Assembly: GCA_021292105.1 (NCBI GenBank)
Contig: CM037869.1
Location: 24,318,050-24,382,049, forward strand
DNA from: Anadara kagoshimensis
Lineage: Eukaryota > Mollusca > Bivalvia > Arcoida > Arcidae
Length of the DNA: 64,000 nucleotides
Direction: 5' to 3'
The position numbers were made by a program, and so were the translations under genes. The notes under the pieces were generated by a model. The model did no database searches and was not told the origin of the DNA. It saw only the letters and a list, made by a program, of their open reading frames with translations. This document shows positions 53,472 to 64,000 of the stretch, in pieces; position 1 is the stretch's first letter, and each line of letters opens with the position of its first letter.

Positions 53472-56400
53472 CTGAATAAAAATATACTAACATTAACAAC
53501 TAGTTTTTCCACATAAAAAATGAATAAAAATATTTACAGTTACATAACCAGCAGAAGAGTCTGTTTTCCCAAGTATAATTTCATGAAACACTTTCAACAT
53601 CTGTGTACAAAATCAAAACTGGATTGAAAAAAGAGGATCTATTACAAGTTCCATACCGAGATAAGGAAAATTCCAATTGAGTGGTCAGATATTTTCACCT
53701 CAAACGAGACTGCGTCAATTTTATTTATCAGTTTATTAAACCATCCCAGTTATGCCAAAATTGAACTGCACTAACCTACGTAAATAGTCAACTCTGTCGT
53801 TATTATGTCATGTAGAAACTGGGTCATTGACATTTTCTCAGTCACCTGATGTTTGTCTCAGAGTGGATGAAATTGTATTAATTGAGATTTTCTGACTGTT
53901 CAACTGGTCACCAAATTTGGAGTTTTATATCTAACCTGTCACAATTAATGACAAAGTAGTCCCTGTTTTACTGAGATACCATGCATGTGCTCATGTGGGA
54001 TGCGATATGGAAAAAAATATTTATCCCGTGATATTAATCTGTCACATATGCGAGAATGGGGGTTTCTGTCCTAGTCGAGACTATTTACCAGCTATATCTA
54101 TCTATAGGTGAGGTAGCAAAATTTTTACCTTAGCAGTGCATTCGGTACAATGAACCAGGAGTGTTCTACAGCATGCTGCATCTACCTGGATACAAGGCAC
54201 TGGTTCTTAAGATCTCTTCCAAAGGACCCTGTGACTTTCATCTGCTTGGCGAAAAAACTGTCCTTTCCTATTTTCAAGTCTTTGTAAGACCTTGGCCAAA
54301 GTTTAAACCCATGACCTCCCACATGCAAAGAGAGCACTCTACCAACTGAGCTACTGTTGTGGTAAATAAAACCTCATTAAGATAGACTTATAAAATTACT
54401 TACATAAAAGATTGCCAGTTGATGTGCTATGTATCTATGATCTGTAAGGTTTGATAAATCATTGTTCATCTGCTGTGATAAGGTACACAGGTGGCTTAGT
54501 GCAGAAAGGTCATGAAAACCCTAAATAAAAAGAATGAAATAAAAATTTGTTAATTTGCCAGCTATAAAGTCTTTATTTGGACATGAATTGGTGGGTCATT
54601 CTATACAAAACGAGAATGTTGTGTTACTCATGCATAGGCTCGATATCTGACAAAAATTAAACATGTTTTATGACTGAAACTTGATCAAATCATTTCACAG
54701 ATGAGACTTTATATTTATAAACAAAATTTGCATTTATTTTATAAAGCTTGAGTGAAAATTCCATCCTTGTTCTATCGGGAGTGATACTAAATCACATGTT
54801 ACTCCAAGGGGGTATCAATGTTGTAGGCGTTAGTTGCATTTGTTGGATACTGATATTCCCTATAATTATCAAACTGTTTCTTCAAAACAAATAAATATAC
54901 ATAATTAACTAACACTTACATATTTCTTTCATTGACAAAATCAAAATACCGTCATTACCCCAACGTTCATGAAAAAGTTAAAAATCAGTACGAGTTACTT
55001 CCCTTATATTGAAACTCTGGGCCTATACCACATAGATTTTAGATTAGTGGTAGGGGTCAAATTTCACGTTTTTTATAGAATGACTCTGGTATGTTTGTTT
55101 TTGATTACCTGGTAATATAAATTTAGTATAATTATTCACTACTTACAATTTTCAATAAAATATTATACGGGTATTTTAAATAATTTCTTAATTAATGACT
55201 GATCAATAAAATAAAAATATTGAAAATTTTACATTTATATGATTTCCTATTGGAACAGATTTTAGTATGGGAAAGTTTGTTAGGTTGCTTTTTGAAAGTG
55301 AAATTGATTTTCTTTGGAAGCGCATGGCCTAGTGGTTAAGGCGTTGGACTCATGATTCGAAGGTCGTGGGTTCGATCCCTGGACCGGGCGATGTGTTGTG
55401 TCCTTGAACAAGACACTTAATTTCACGTTGTTCCAGTTCACTCAGCTGAAAAATAAATGAGTACCAGCAAAATGCTGGGGGTTAACCCTGCGATGGACCG
55501 GCGTCCCATTCAGGGGAGAGTCTTGTACTCTCAGTCGCTTAACGCCACCGAAACCGGGATAAGCTCCGGCCTGATGGGCCTAATGGCTCGGGACAGACTT
55601 TAACTTTAACTTAAGATATTCTGGCATCCTCCAGGATCTTGAAACTGGCCACCTTGACAAAAGTGAAAGAATCTTGACTGAGACGTAAAGCACCATTTTT
55701 CTCCAGTATTTAATCTTGAATTTTTCAGAAGTTGCCGTTTCAAAAAAATTTTCTCCAAATCACCATAACATTAATATTTTTACATTCATGTAATGTTAAA
55801 TGTGGCCTACTAAGATTTTAACAAATGGTAACACAAATGCATCATTTGTCAAAATAAGGTATCAGATTGAATGGTCTCACCTAAAATGAACACATTTTTT
55901 CCACTTCAACCTTTCCCCCTTAAGAAAATACCAGTAGTTTGTATGTAATTCTTACCATCCAGACTTGTTTTCTTATGTAGTAAGTTGAGAGATTCTGGTT
56001 TTGACATATATGATGCAGCTCTGGGAAATAATTTATCTAAACCTTTTGCTATAATGTATTGCTGTAAATAAAACAAGAATAACAGTTACTGTATAATATG
56101 CCTCACCATTTAAAACATGACCTGGAGGGGTGGGGGTGGGGGGTGGGGTGGGGGATGGCTAAGTAAGAACTTAAATATAAATGTTGTTGGCACCTTATAT
56201 GTGTATATGATATCTCAACATCTAAAACATGACCGTGGGACTTGAGTTTGAACATAAATCATGATCTGATTATATTGGAAAAGTTAATGATTACAGGCAA
56301 GGTATGAGAGTACATTGGACTTTAAATTGACTTAAGTTATCAAGTGACTTTTGAGTTATCAAGTGACTTTGAGTTATAGAGTGACTTTTGAGTGATCAAG

Positions 56401-57504
56401 TGACTTTTGAGAGATCAAATGACTTTTGAGTTATCAAGTGACTTTTGAGTTATCAAGTGACTTTGAGTTATAGAGTGACTTTGGGTTATCAAGTTATCAA
56501 GTGACTTTGGGTTATCAAGTTATCAAGTGACTTTGAGTTATCAAGTGACTTTTGAGTGATCAAGTGACTTATGAGTTATTAAGTGACTTTTGAGTGATCA
56601 AGTGATTTTTGAGTGATCAAGTGACTTCAAGTTATCAAGTGACTTATGAGTTATCAAATGACTTTTGTGCGATTAAGTGACTTTGTATTATTAAGTGACT
56701 TTGACCTACCAATATAAAATGGTATCAAGTTATCAAGTGACTTAAAGTTATAATGTGACTTCAAGTTATCTAGGACTTAAATAGTTCATGTCAATTTAGA
56801 CAAACTGCATAGCAAACAGTTGTATGACAGAAAAATTGTCATCATACTTACACCAAGTGTCATATTAATCTGAGGATTCTTAATTATCAACTGCTTCATT
56901 CTGTCATAAACCACAGTAGCTGAAACATGAAAAACATTAAATAATAAAAGAAAAAATCTGATTATGGCTTAAAGAAGGAGCCTTAGTGGCCAAGTGGACT
57001 AAGGTGCGTGCTTACGTATATCACATCTCCTCTCACTATCTAGGATCGAATCCCATTTAAGACAGATCCTAGTGTCAGAAAGTTTGTCAGTTTGCTTGTT
57101 GAAGGTCATGGTTGTCTCTGGGTACTTCAGTTTCCTCCACCATCTAAGAAATGACTACCTAAATATATGTGAACAAATATTGACTGGGGCATAAAACTTA
57201 ATTACTGAACTCAGCTCCACTCTTATGATTGGCACATGGCAGAATAGCATCCATAAGTCTTGTCAATATATTTGATTTTGTGTAGAAGATGTGAAAATAT
57301 TTTAAAATTGGATTGTCAGCTAACAAACATTACTGTTGGCTACAACAAAACGTGTTGTTTGATGTCATTATAGTTTAGTAATGGTGTTTTATGCTACAGT
57401 CAACTTGAATAAAGATTCTTTCACTTATGTCAAGGTGGTCAGTTCTGGAATGGTGGATAAAACTTGAAGACCAGAAAAAACACAAACTTTCAGCAAGTGA
57501 TGTG

Positions 57505-57538
<34 letters not shown>

Positions 57539-60500
57539 ATTTGTGATTGTATCAAGTAGAAATCGATCAAAATTTCCACGTCAACATTTTAAGTATTGTG
57601 ACGTAACAGTAACGACGTCATCATTATACAACGATTAATGCCGTGAAAACAGGTACATGTGCGCATTTATCCACCACACAGCAACATGGAGGAAGATATT
57701 TTTTATACAAAAAAACAAATGAATACTACATTTATACAGCGTGTGACTGAAAATTGAACCAGACATAAGGCCCCTATATTGTTAGAATTTCCGATAATTT
57801 TTGTAAATTCAAGTAGTTTTGCGCGCATTTACAATCGAGTAATACAAAAATAGCTACGTCATAAATGATATCATAGCTTTGGTGTTTCTTAGAAATTTTA
57901 AATAAAATTTTGCAAAAAGATAGAAAATGAATTTTTATAAATTTTAAAGACAAAAAATGCTTTTGAGAAAATTTGAGATTTTAACCAATTTCTTCTTGAT
58001 ACAATCACATTTGCATTTTTGCAAGATGTTCCCCAAATGGGACTTGAACCTAGCAGATGAGAGGCACTGATCTGTAAGTCAGTGGCCACTTTAGACCACT
58101 CATTAACCATGGTTCCTTGATATTATAAAAATTCTGACATTTGATATTCAAATACAATGTATACAGTCATTACACATAATTATACTAAGTCTTACATCTC
58201 TTGAAGTCTTGGTGGCCAGGTGGTTTAAAGCTCATGCTTATGGATTATAATGCCTCTAACCACCTAGGTTTGAATCCCATTCAGGACATATCCTAGTTAG
58301 AAAATTTGTGAATTTGCTTGCTTGGTTGGCATACATGCCATATTTTTATGGGAGCAAACTGTGAGATTGGTGGCAATTTTAAGGGAGTTTTGACAAAAAA
58401 TAAGGGAGGTTTTACGTAAACCTGTAATGCAGACAATTTTCGCGTATTCTTAGGTTTTTTGAGAACTATAAATGCTTTTGTATTTTGCCACAGCTTGATG
58501 TCTTTTTCAGACTTTGATCTTTTGTCTGAATTTTCATGAAAAATAATTTAGTGTTCATTACATTTTATACAATATTTAAAAGATGTGCATTTTGTCAAAA
58601 CATTAAATAAAACACAAGAGTAGATTTTTATTACAAATAATTTTCTTTCTTTTTTCATTTTATCAATGAAAAAATTTATTCATTAGATACCCACAGTACA
58701 TATTCAAGACTTTTTATTATTAAGCTACAAGTAAGACTAAATAGAAAATCTATGGGACACAATAAGATCTTATATTGTTAAGTACATTTTTTTATTCAAC
58801 TGTTCAATGAAAGAATGTGTTTTATTTTTTATCTGGAAAAATAAATAAGTTACACAACAAAAACCTGCTTTCAGATGTTTCCTTTCCATAATCATTTTAT
58901 TAACGAAAAGTTGTATTCATCCAAACAATCACCAAACAGAAAGTACTGTCAAACATGTGCTTCCAGTTTAATTTGTTTACTTTCTGTAGCAACATGATTA
59001 TTCCCCTTGATATACTTTGTACATGTTGGGTTAACGACTATTTTATCGGGTTACCCCGGATTTACCTAAAGTGTTACTTAATATACAAACAGTTCAATTG
59101 CCAATGAATAGAAATTGACAACATAATTGCTTCTTCCATAGGCAGTGTTGTTATAAGTTAATCCTCTTATTTATGAATTTAATAGACAGATGAATTGTTA
59201 GTCAGAGAGTCAATTAATCAGTTGAATTATCAGTTAAATTATAAACTTGTTTGCTAAATTATTTTTGAAACTACATCTCGGATTGTGATTTAGATTTTCC
59301 ACTGATGCTACATACTGGTCTGCAAATACACATGCACTGAATTAATAAGAGGGGGGAGAATGGGTATGTGTGTTTTTTCTTATTGGGAATGATTAGTAGA
59401 ATCATTTGAATATTCAGGTCCTGCAATCATCACCACTCCTGGGGCCTATTAAAACTCTGTTAAAAAAATTGGTTAAAAATCTTGATGTTCATATATTTGG
59501 AACATGGAAATATTATCATAAAGCAACAGAAAGTACTTTAACCACACTATAAACTGTTGGACACCATTTTTTACTTTATTTAAAGTGGTGGATCTGGTTG
59601 TTTTCAGATACATTTAATTTCAGATACAACTTTATTTTGAGTTTTAATCTTGGGTCAGATGTTTGAAGCCTGATTAATTTTGGTCACATTATTTAGTGGT
59701 TCAATTTATGAATACATATACATGTATAGCAAATCACTAACGACAAATCAATGTCATTATTTATTTGATGACAATACCACCTGAATTAATAAATGTGATG
59801 AAATTATTTGTGCATTAAAGTGTAATCCAAACAGTGAAAAATCTCTATCGTGTTTATAAAAAAAGCTCTCCATAAAATGAATTTTGCTGATTTTTCAAAA
59901 ATAAAAGAACTACCTGTAATAACTAATAATAATAAGTAACTAATAAGTACATTTTGTACTGTACACCTAAATAGAATTCTTAAATTTTTCCCCCATCAAT
60001 CTTGACCGACAATTTTAGTTTGCTTTATGTTCTCTTTACTTACTACATTTTGTACATCACATTGTTTATTTGTGATACTAAAAATTGGAAGTTGCCTAAC
60101 ATGAATAATTTGTAAATTTTAATAATAAAAATATAATACAACAATAATAAAAAAACCAATGAACACCAGGGTGCACAAGTCGAGTTGCAAGTTCATATTC
60201 TATGTGATGTGCGATTCACATACCAAATATCAATTTAATATCTGTGAGCGTTTTGAAAAAAAAACCTCTGGAAAACTGCTATTTTTAAGCAGCCGGCATT
60301 ATGAAAAAGTTTTGTAAAACTAAACTAGTACTGAAGGTGTAATTAATATATGCAAGTTAGTATTTTTCTGCGAAATAAAACATCTTATTAATTCAGTGCA
60401 TGTGTATTTGCAGACCAGTATGCAGCATCAGTGGAAAATCAAAATCACAAATCTGAGATGTAGTTTCAAAAATAATTTAGCAAACAAGTTTATAATTTAA

Positions 60501-62364
60501 CTGATAATTCAACTGGTCAATTAACTCTCTGACTAACAATTCATCAATCCATTGAATTCATAAATAAGAGGATTAACTTATAACAAAACTACCGAAGGAA
60601 GAAGCAATTATGTTGTCAATTTCTATTCATTGGCAATTCAATTGCTTGTATATTAAGTAACCCTTTGGGTAAAACTGGGGTAAGAGTTAAAACATGGATG
60701 CTACAGCATGACTTTTGGTGGTCACTTCATACAGCTTTTTCCATGAAATTTGGGTATATTTAGAAGAAAAATAAAGAGATCATGATTTTAATTGCGTTAT
60801 ACAGCCTTCATTTAAATAAAGAATACATAAAAAGGTAAATTTTTTCCATCTGTCTTATGCTATTCACATCGTTTTCCATCCAAAAAATTCCCTGTTCAGA
60901 AAAGATAGTTTCTCTCTTCCTCTGGTGCCTGATATGTGATTGGAATTTTTACAAAGAAAGAACAATATTTGTGTAATTGTTTATTTATCTATCACAAATG
61001 ATAAATCTATACACGTGTATCTTAAATTAAATGACCAAGTACACCATGAAGGTGACAACGCGTGTCCACTTGCCGATTAGGGGATTATCTACGGTACATT
61101 GCACACGACTTTGGACACTTCAAACCATGTTTATTCAGTAATCATCCCTACTGATTGGCGTAGCTTCTTTGAAAAAAAATTAAAGGGAGGCATAGCAATT
61201 TTCCGTGAGAAATCGATCTAACGCCGGGAGTTTAAAAAATAAACAAAAATCCGTGAGGTTTTGTCTCACGGCGTGAGATATGGCATGTATGGGTTGGTGT
61301 TTTTCGCCAGGCACTCTCGTTTCCTCTTATTCCACACTACTCCAACTAGTCACAGAGAATATCAGAGGTAAAAACTCCTTTGACCTGCTCACTATCCAAA
61401 TATAGTATCTGAATGCTACTACGGGATGAGAGACCACTGTGTACACATGGTACAGTAAAACACGAATATAAAAAATATGATTACAACGAATACAGGGATA
61501 GTAGTCAAATATTGGGCCTGACCGCTCCTCTATATAAGTCTATTTATGACAATATAACAAAGTTGCTTTATAACAAGTTAAAAACAAATAAACAATTTTA
61601 CTGTAGTAACAGCCAAGGTCAACCCAACAGCAAAGCACCAGAAGAAAACAACTTGATACATCTCCACTTCTCTTGCACCTCTGTTTATGTCATAATTCAT
61701 GACCTACCTTTATTTGTAAATGAACTGCTGACCTTCCCATGTTCAATCTTTCCATCTGGTTGCTGTAATTATTAGAAAAAAAACCACTGTCACAAAAAAT
61801 TGAAAAGTCACTTGCTTCAAAATCAACAGACACTGAGAGAAACAGTAACACCTGGTTATAATGCTTCTCCAGAAATTTGCCATCAAGTTTATCGCCACAC
61901 TTTTTTTGAAGTACCAAAATCCATTTTTCTATGCCTATACTTTAATTGCTTCTTTTGACAAGAGCAATACAATTCAATGATGTTTAAATATAAATTAAAA
62001 AATAAATTGCAAATATGAAAGATACAAATTTTGGCTAACAAGTTGGTTATTAATCTCACAGAGGTTTGAACAACCAGGACTTGATTGAACAAAAATATAA
62101 TGTATGAACAAACAAGAGGGTTATAATAGATGTATTTCCACCCTTGGTCACACAGGTTAAATTAGACCCCTTTTCAACCTTGGTCATACAGGTTATAATA
62201 GACTTGTTTTCACCCTTGGTCAAGTAAATTTTAAATATAAATTACCATTAAAATTTCTTTTTTACACAAAAAATCAAGCTGTGAACAGAGTGACATCATA
62301 TCTATTTCAATGTCTTCTGGAGTTGCCTCCCTTGGTAAGAGGGGTTCATGTAATCTGACATCAA
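53331..62364 (-). CDS. Unnamed conserved-looking gene, six exons, 5' end not seen
   Basis: Six exons with AG acceptors and GT donors, mostly in matching phase, join to about 200 residues: VDVRLHEPLLPREATPEDIE ... FTNKATVVYDRMKQLIIKNP ... GLDKLFPRAASYMSKPESLN ... FHDLSALSHLCTLSQQMNND ... GCPLLDPYKKSVEENFKAVK ... QLTDDQREW. Soluble, mixed charge, mainly helical in look, no membrane segment. I do not recognise the family. The start must lie beyond 62364, since the first exon seen begins in phase 1. The end is either TAA at 53333-53331 or a further splice from 53335. One junction (55956 to 54520) is off by one base. Confidence 0.7.
54061..54362 (-). mobile_element. tRNA-headed SINE (first family), - strand, near full-length
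   Basis: Tail ctagtcgagactatttacca, body, inverse B box agtttaaacccatgacctcc and inverse A box ctaccaactgagctactgtt. It sits 41 bp from an exon of the unnamed gene. Confidence 0.85.
54404..54520 (-). CDS. Unnamed gene, exon
   Basis: 39 codons: GFHDLSALSHLCTLSQQMNN then DLSNLTDHRYIAHQLAIFY. Donor gtaagt, acceptor tttatttag. It starts in phase 0 here, while the previous exon ends in phase 1; one base fewer in the GG at its start would fix the frame. Confidence 0.7.
55315..55612 (+). mobile_element. tRNA-headed SINE (third family)
   Basis: Near-identical to 33224-33520: head atggcctagtggttaaggcg, B box gtgggttcgatccct, and a tail with ttaactttaac. A piece of second-family tail follows at 55639-55700. 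Confidence 0.92.
55956..56061 (-). CDS. Unnamed gene, exon
   Basis: 35 codons plus one base: QYIIAKGLDKLFPRAASYMS then KPESLNLLHKKTSLD. Acceptor tatttacag, donor gtaaga. Confidence 0.78.
56127..56154 (+). other. G-quadruplex-type motif
   Basis: Five runs of 4-6 G separated by single T (ggggtgggggtggggggtgg...). In an intron of the unnamed gene, on the non-template strand of neither known transcript but C-rich in its RNA. Confidence 0.8.
56325..56770. repeat. ~19-bp minisatellite (gagttatcaagtgactttt)
   Basis: More than 20 degenerate units of gtgacttttgagttatcaa. It lies 82 bp from the exon at 56852. Confidence 0.93.
56852..56919 (-). CDS. Unnamed gene, exon
   Basis: 68 bp from phase 1 to phase 0: TVVYDRMKQLIIKNPQINMT then LG. 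Acceptor catgtttcag, donor gtaagt. Confidence 0.78.
56973..57217 (+). mobile_element. tRNA-headed SINE (second family), + strand, best copy
   Basis: Head gccttagtggccaagtggac, B box aggatcgaatccca, body cagaaagtttgtcagtttgc and cagtttcctccaccatctaa, tail tgaacaaatattgactgggg then cataaaac. Confidence 0.85.
57376..58115 (-). mobile_element. Second-family SINE, - strand, split by an insertion
   Basis: Tail side 57376-57502 (gtggtcagttctggaatggt, ctttcagcaagtgatgtg) resumes at 58023 with gttccccaaatgggacttga (inverse B box) and gccactttagaccactcatt. In other copies these parts adjoin. Confidence 0.75.
57503..58022. mobile_element. MITE with inverted ends next to an A-run
   Basis: gtgattgtatcaagtagaaat (57543-57563) mirrors atttcttcttgatacaatcac (57990-58010). 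About 30 A (57506-57535) lie at the left junction. The interior has several tgacgt/cgtca motifs. Non-coding apart from a short chance frame. Confidence 0.75.
58330..61291. mobile_element. 2.96-kb non-autonomous DNA element
   Basis: Perfect 14-bp inverted ends catacatgccatat / atatggcatgtatg. ggttgg lies immediately outside both ends and may be the target duplication. No open frame of note inside. A large internal inverted repeat is described separately. Confidence 0.8.
59045..60690. repeat. Inverted repeat, ~310-bp arms around ~1.03 kb
   Basis: Left arm 59045-59352, right arm 60385-60690. For example cactgaattaataag against cttattaattcagtg at the inner ends, and ttacttaatatacaa against ttgtatattaagtaa outside. 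Roughly 85% matched. It may be another element nested in the 2.96-kb one. The ~1 kb between the arms has no gene. Confidence 0.85.
61708..61762 (-). CDS. Unnamed gene, exon
   Basis: 55 bp ending in phase 1: QPDGKIEHGKVSSSFTNK. Acceptor ataattacag, donor gtaggt. It joins the next exon as GCT (Ala). Confidence 0.75.
62110..62222. repeat. ~45-bp tandem repeat, about 2.5 units
   Basis: cacccttggtcacacaggtt recurs as caaccttggtcatacaggtt and cacccttggtca, separated by aatagacttgttt-type sequence. Next to the exon at 62246. Confidence 0.85.
62246..62364 (-). CDS. Unnamed gene, most 5' exon seen
   Basis: 119 bp starting in phase 1 and ending in phase 0: DVRLHEPLLPREATPEDIEI then DMMSLCSQLDFLCKKEILM. 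Acceptor ctgtttgcag, donor gtaatt. The exon before it was not found within the window. Confidence 0.75.
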
Positions 62365-62382
62365 CTGCAAACAGAATAAATA

Positions 62383-62420
62383 AATAAATTAATTAATAAA
62401 TAAATAAATAAATAAAAAGT
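62383..62420. repeat. (AAAT)n-like microsatellite
   Basis: aataaataaataaattaattaataaataaa..., 19 bp upstream (on the - strand) of the unnamed gene's first visible exon. Confidence 0.9.
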
Positions 62421-63120
62421 AGGGAAGACTTCCTTTTGTACCACCAACAATTACCGGCAAATTCTATGCAACGTTTTGGAAAATTATCTACTTTTTCACA
62501 GAAATATTCAAAATGGCATGTATCCCTCTGGCCTCATTTTGTAGGTATTTTTTCAGACAAAAGTTGAAAAGCTACCACAGACTTGTGTGTATAAACCATG
62601 TTTCACAAGGTCTGTTATAAAACCTCTTCGTAGGTACCAAGATTAGGTGCTTTTTATTTGTAAATAGCAAAATAGCAGTTCATTGTTTTTGATTGTTATC
62701 GAAAAAATAGGAAACAGAAACATTTATTTTCAGAACTTTCAAAGTTTAATTTTGATATCTTTATATAAATCTACTCAAGTCCATTAAGAAATGGAGATGT
62801 AACAGTATATTGACGTCATTATTTGCAGTATTTTGGTTAATTGTGATTCTTGTGAGCTGCCTCACACATTATATGTTGTGTAGACCCCCCCCAAGGCCTG
62901 CGAGTTGAATAAAATATCCTCATGCCATGGGTTTTCGGCGTATTAAGACAGAATCCCTTCAAAAAAATTTAATAAGAGATCATTTGTGACATTTAGCTGG
63001 TAAATCAAATAAAGACAATCTTGTTTATCAAATCAAACCATCAAATTTTTCATTTCATGCCGAAATTTATTCGGAGAGATGATTTTGTCTGCATGTCTGT
63101 TTACAATGCTATTTTTGGAA
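62421..63120. other. No gene seen
   Basis: AT-rich. A further 5' exon of the unnamed gene could lie here, but none stands out. Confidence 0.45.
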
Positions 63121-63545
63121 CGTCATATGTTTTCGGCGCATGTCATTGGTCAACAGAAAGAATGTCGAATGCGGAACCGGATTATAAGGTGGCTATATAC
63201 TGCTCAAAATGTATACAGCTCTTGAATGCTAGTCAAAACTAAACCTTTTATATCTTAATTTTTTGGTTAATCAACTTCATTTTATTCTAATTATTATTTT
63301 CTTTTGGCGAAATAACCCAAGTAAAACTATATATAAACTACGTATAAGTTGCAAACAATATTTGTAAAGAAAATATATAAGAACAGAGCCACCTTATTCT
63401 TTCGATGTCATATTGTACAGACATGCTAACCATGTGGCAGTCAGGTGACTATATTGATGGCGTCGGGAACATTGTCAACCGAAATGTCAACATGAGTAGC
63501 ATTTGCAATCTAGACAAATAAACATGCGCCGAAAACATATGACAC
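63121..63545. repeat. Inverted-repeat element with 22-bp perfect ends
   Basis: gtcatatgttttcggcgcatgt (63123-63144) and its exact inverse (about 63521-63542), with inner matching pieces (aaggtggct / agccacctt). Probably a foldback-type MITE; duplications not resolved. Confidence 0.7.
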
Positions 63546-63660
63546 GACGATACATCAAAACAGCTTGACATGCTTGTCAACTCATACTGAATATCTGGAC
63601 GTAAGCAACCCAGAGGCAGACCATTAGTCATTATTTAACAGCAGACAGGGCTCAATAGGT

Positions 63661-63735
63661 GGACAGATAGCTAAGTCAGTAAAACACCACTTTAGTGTTA
63701 GGAAGGTCCTTGGTACAGTTCTGGTTTGGCCGAAG
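63661..63735 (+). mobile_element. tRNA-like SINE head, degenerate
   Basis: gatagctaagtcagtaaaac resembles an A box and ccttggtacagttctgg a decayed B box (gggttcgattctgg). The rest merges into unassigned sequence. Confidence 0.45.
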
Positions 63736-64000
63736 CATTTTCCCCTCTTTAAAATTTAGGAAGTGACTGACAAACAGGTTGGTCCCTGTTATGGATGTCC
63801 TAGATGTCAATGACTGTACCAGACTAACCAGTAGTCTTTTGAATTGCATTTTGTAATGGTTTACCAAATTCTAATGTGGGTAAAATTTAGTCTGTGGTTG
63901 CCCTACATATGGGTGGAAACTACAACAGATAAAGGAAGTATTGTATGTACTGTACAGGATGCAATGTTTCACTGGTGTCCCAGGGCTGTAAATATAACTG

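Larger units (their letters stand above)
58205..61400 (+). mobile_element. Second-family SINE, + strand, split by a 2.96-kb element
   Basis: Head gtggccaggtggtttaaagc and B box aggtttgaatccca (58205-58329) continue at 61292 with ggttggtgtttttcgccagg and tttcctcttattccacacta. Aligning with 56973-57217 shows where the join was. Confidence 0.75.

Noticed and set aside
61413-61775. 120-residue + strand open frame
   Set aside because: Overlaps a - strand exon with good splice sites and shows no recognisable protein pattern.
63021-63242. 73-residue + strand open frame
   Set aside because: Runs into the inverted-repeat element at 63121 and has no supporting splice or homology signal.

Overview
This is animal nuclear DNA, AT-rich and crowded with repeats. 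Short exons with GT/AG introns, dense tRNA-headed SINEs, hAT-like MITEs, Penelope- and L1-like retroelement pieces, rolling-circle-like repeats with tandem cores and a large Academ-like DNA transposon together suggest a lophotrochozoan, most likely a bivalve mollusc. That placement is inference from the repeat types; no species-level marker was seen.

Region 1 (1-2037): a decayed Penelope-like reverse transcriptase with an (AAAT)n tail ends about 95 bp before the next gene's start codon, leaving a very short native promoter and 5' UTR.

Region 2 (2038-33693, + strand): a complete gene for the alpha subunit of mitochondrial propionyl-CoA carboxylase (PCCA). I placed 23 coding exons. All phases join, and they give a 726-residue protein with a presequence, biotin carboxylase domain, linker (BT) domain and C-terminal biotinyl domain carrying the biotin lysine. 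The introns hold most of the interest: a 32-copy 94-bp minisatellite made from a SINE tRNA head (intron 1); two hAT5-like MITEs (intron 7); a transposon nested in a SINE (intron 9); two tandem-core elements around an open L1-type RT fragment (intron 10); tandem copies of the 3' half of exon 11 with its splice donor (intron 11); a decayed copy of exon 17 (intron 16); and a LINE end nested in a SINE (intron 21).

Region 3 (33694-37084): PCCA 3' flank with a 78-bp tandem repeat.

Region 4 (37085-44132): a 7.05-kb DNA transposon with about 940-bp inverted repeats, nearly identical over the outer 842 bp, and a 3-bp TAC duplication. It encodes a zinc-binding, Academ-like transposase followed by a FEN1/XPG-like nuclease segment. 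The reading frame is broken by several single-base shifts.

Region 5 (44136-64000): mostly SINEs, MITEs, minisatellites and nested elements. Six exons on the - strand (53331-62364) belong to a conserved-looking gene that I cannot name; its 5' end is not seen, and one exon junction is out of phase by one base.
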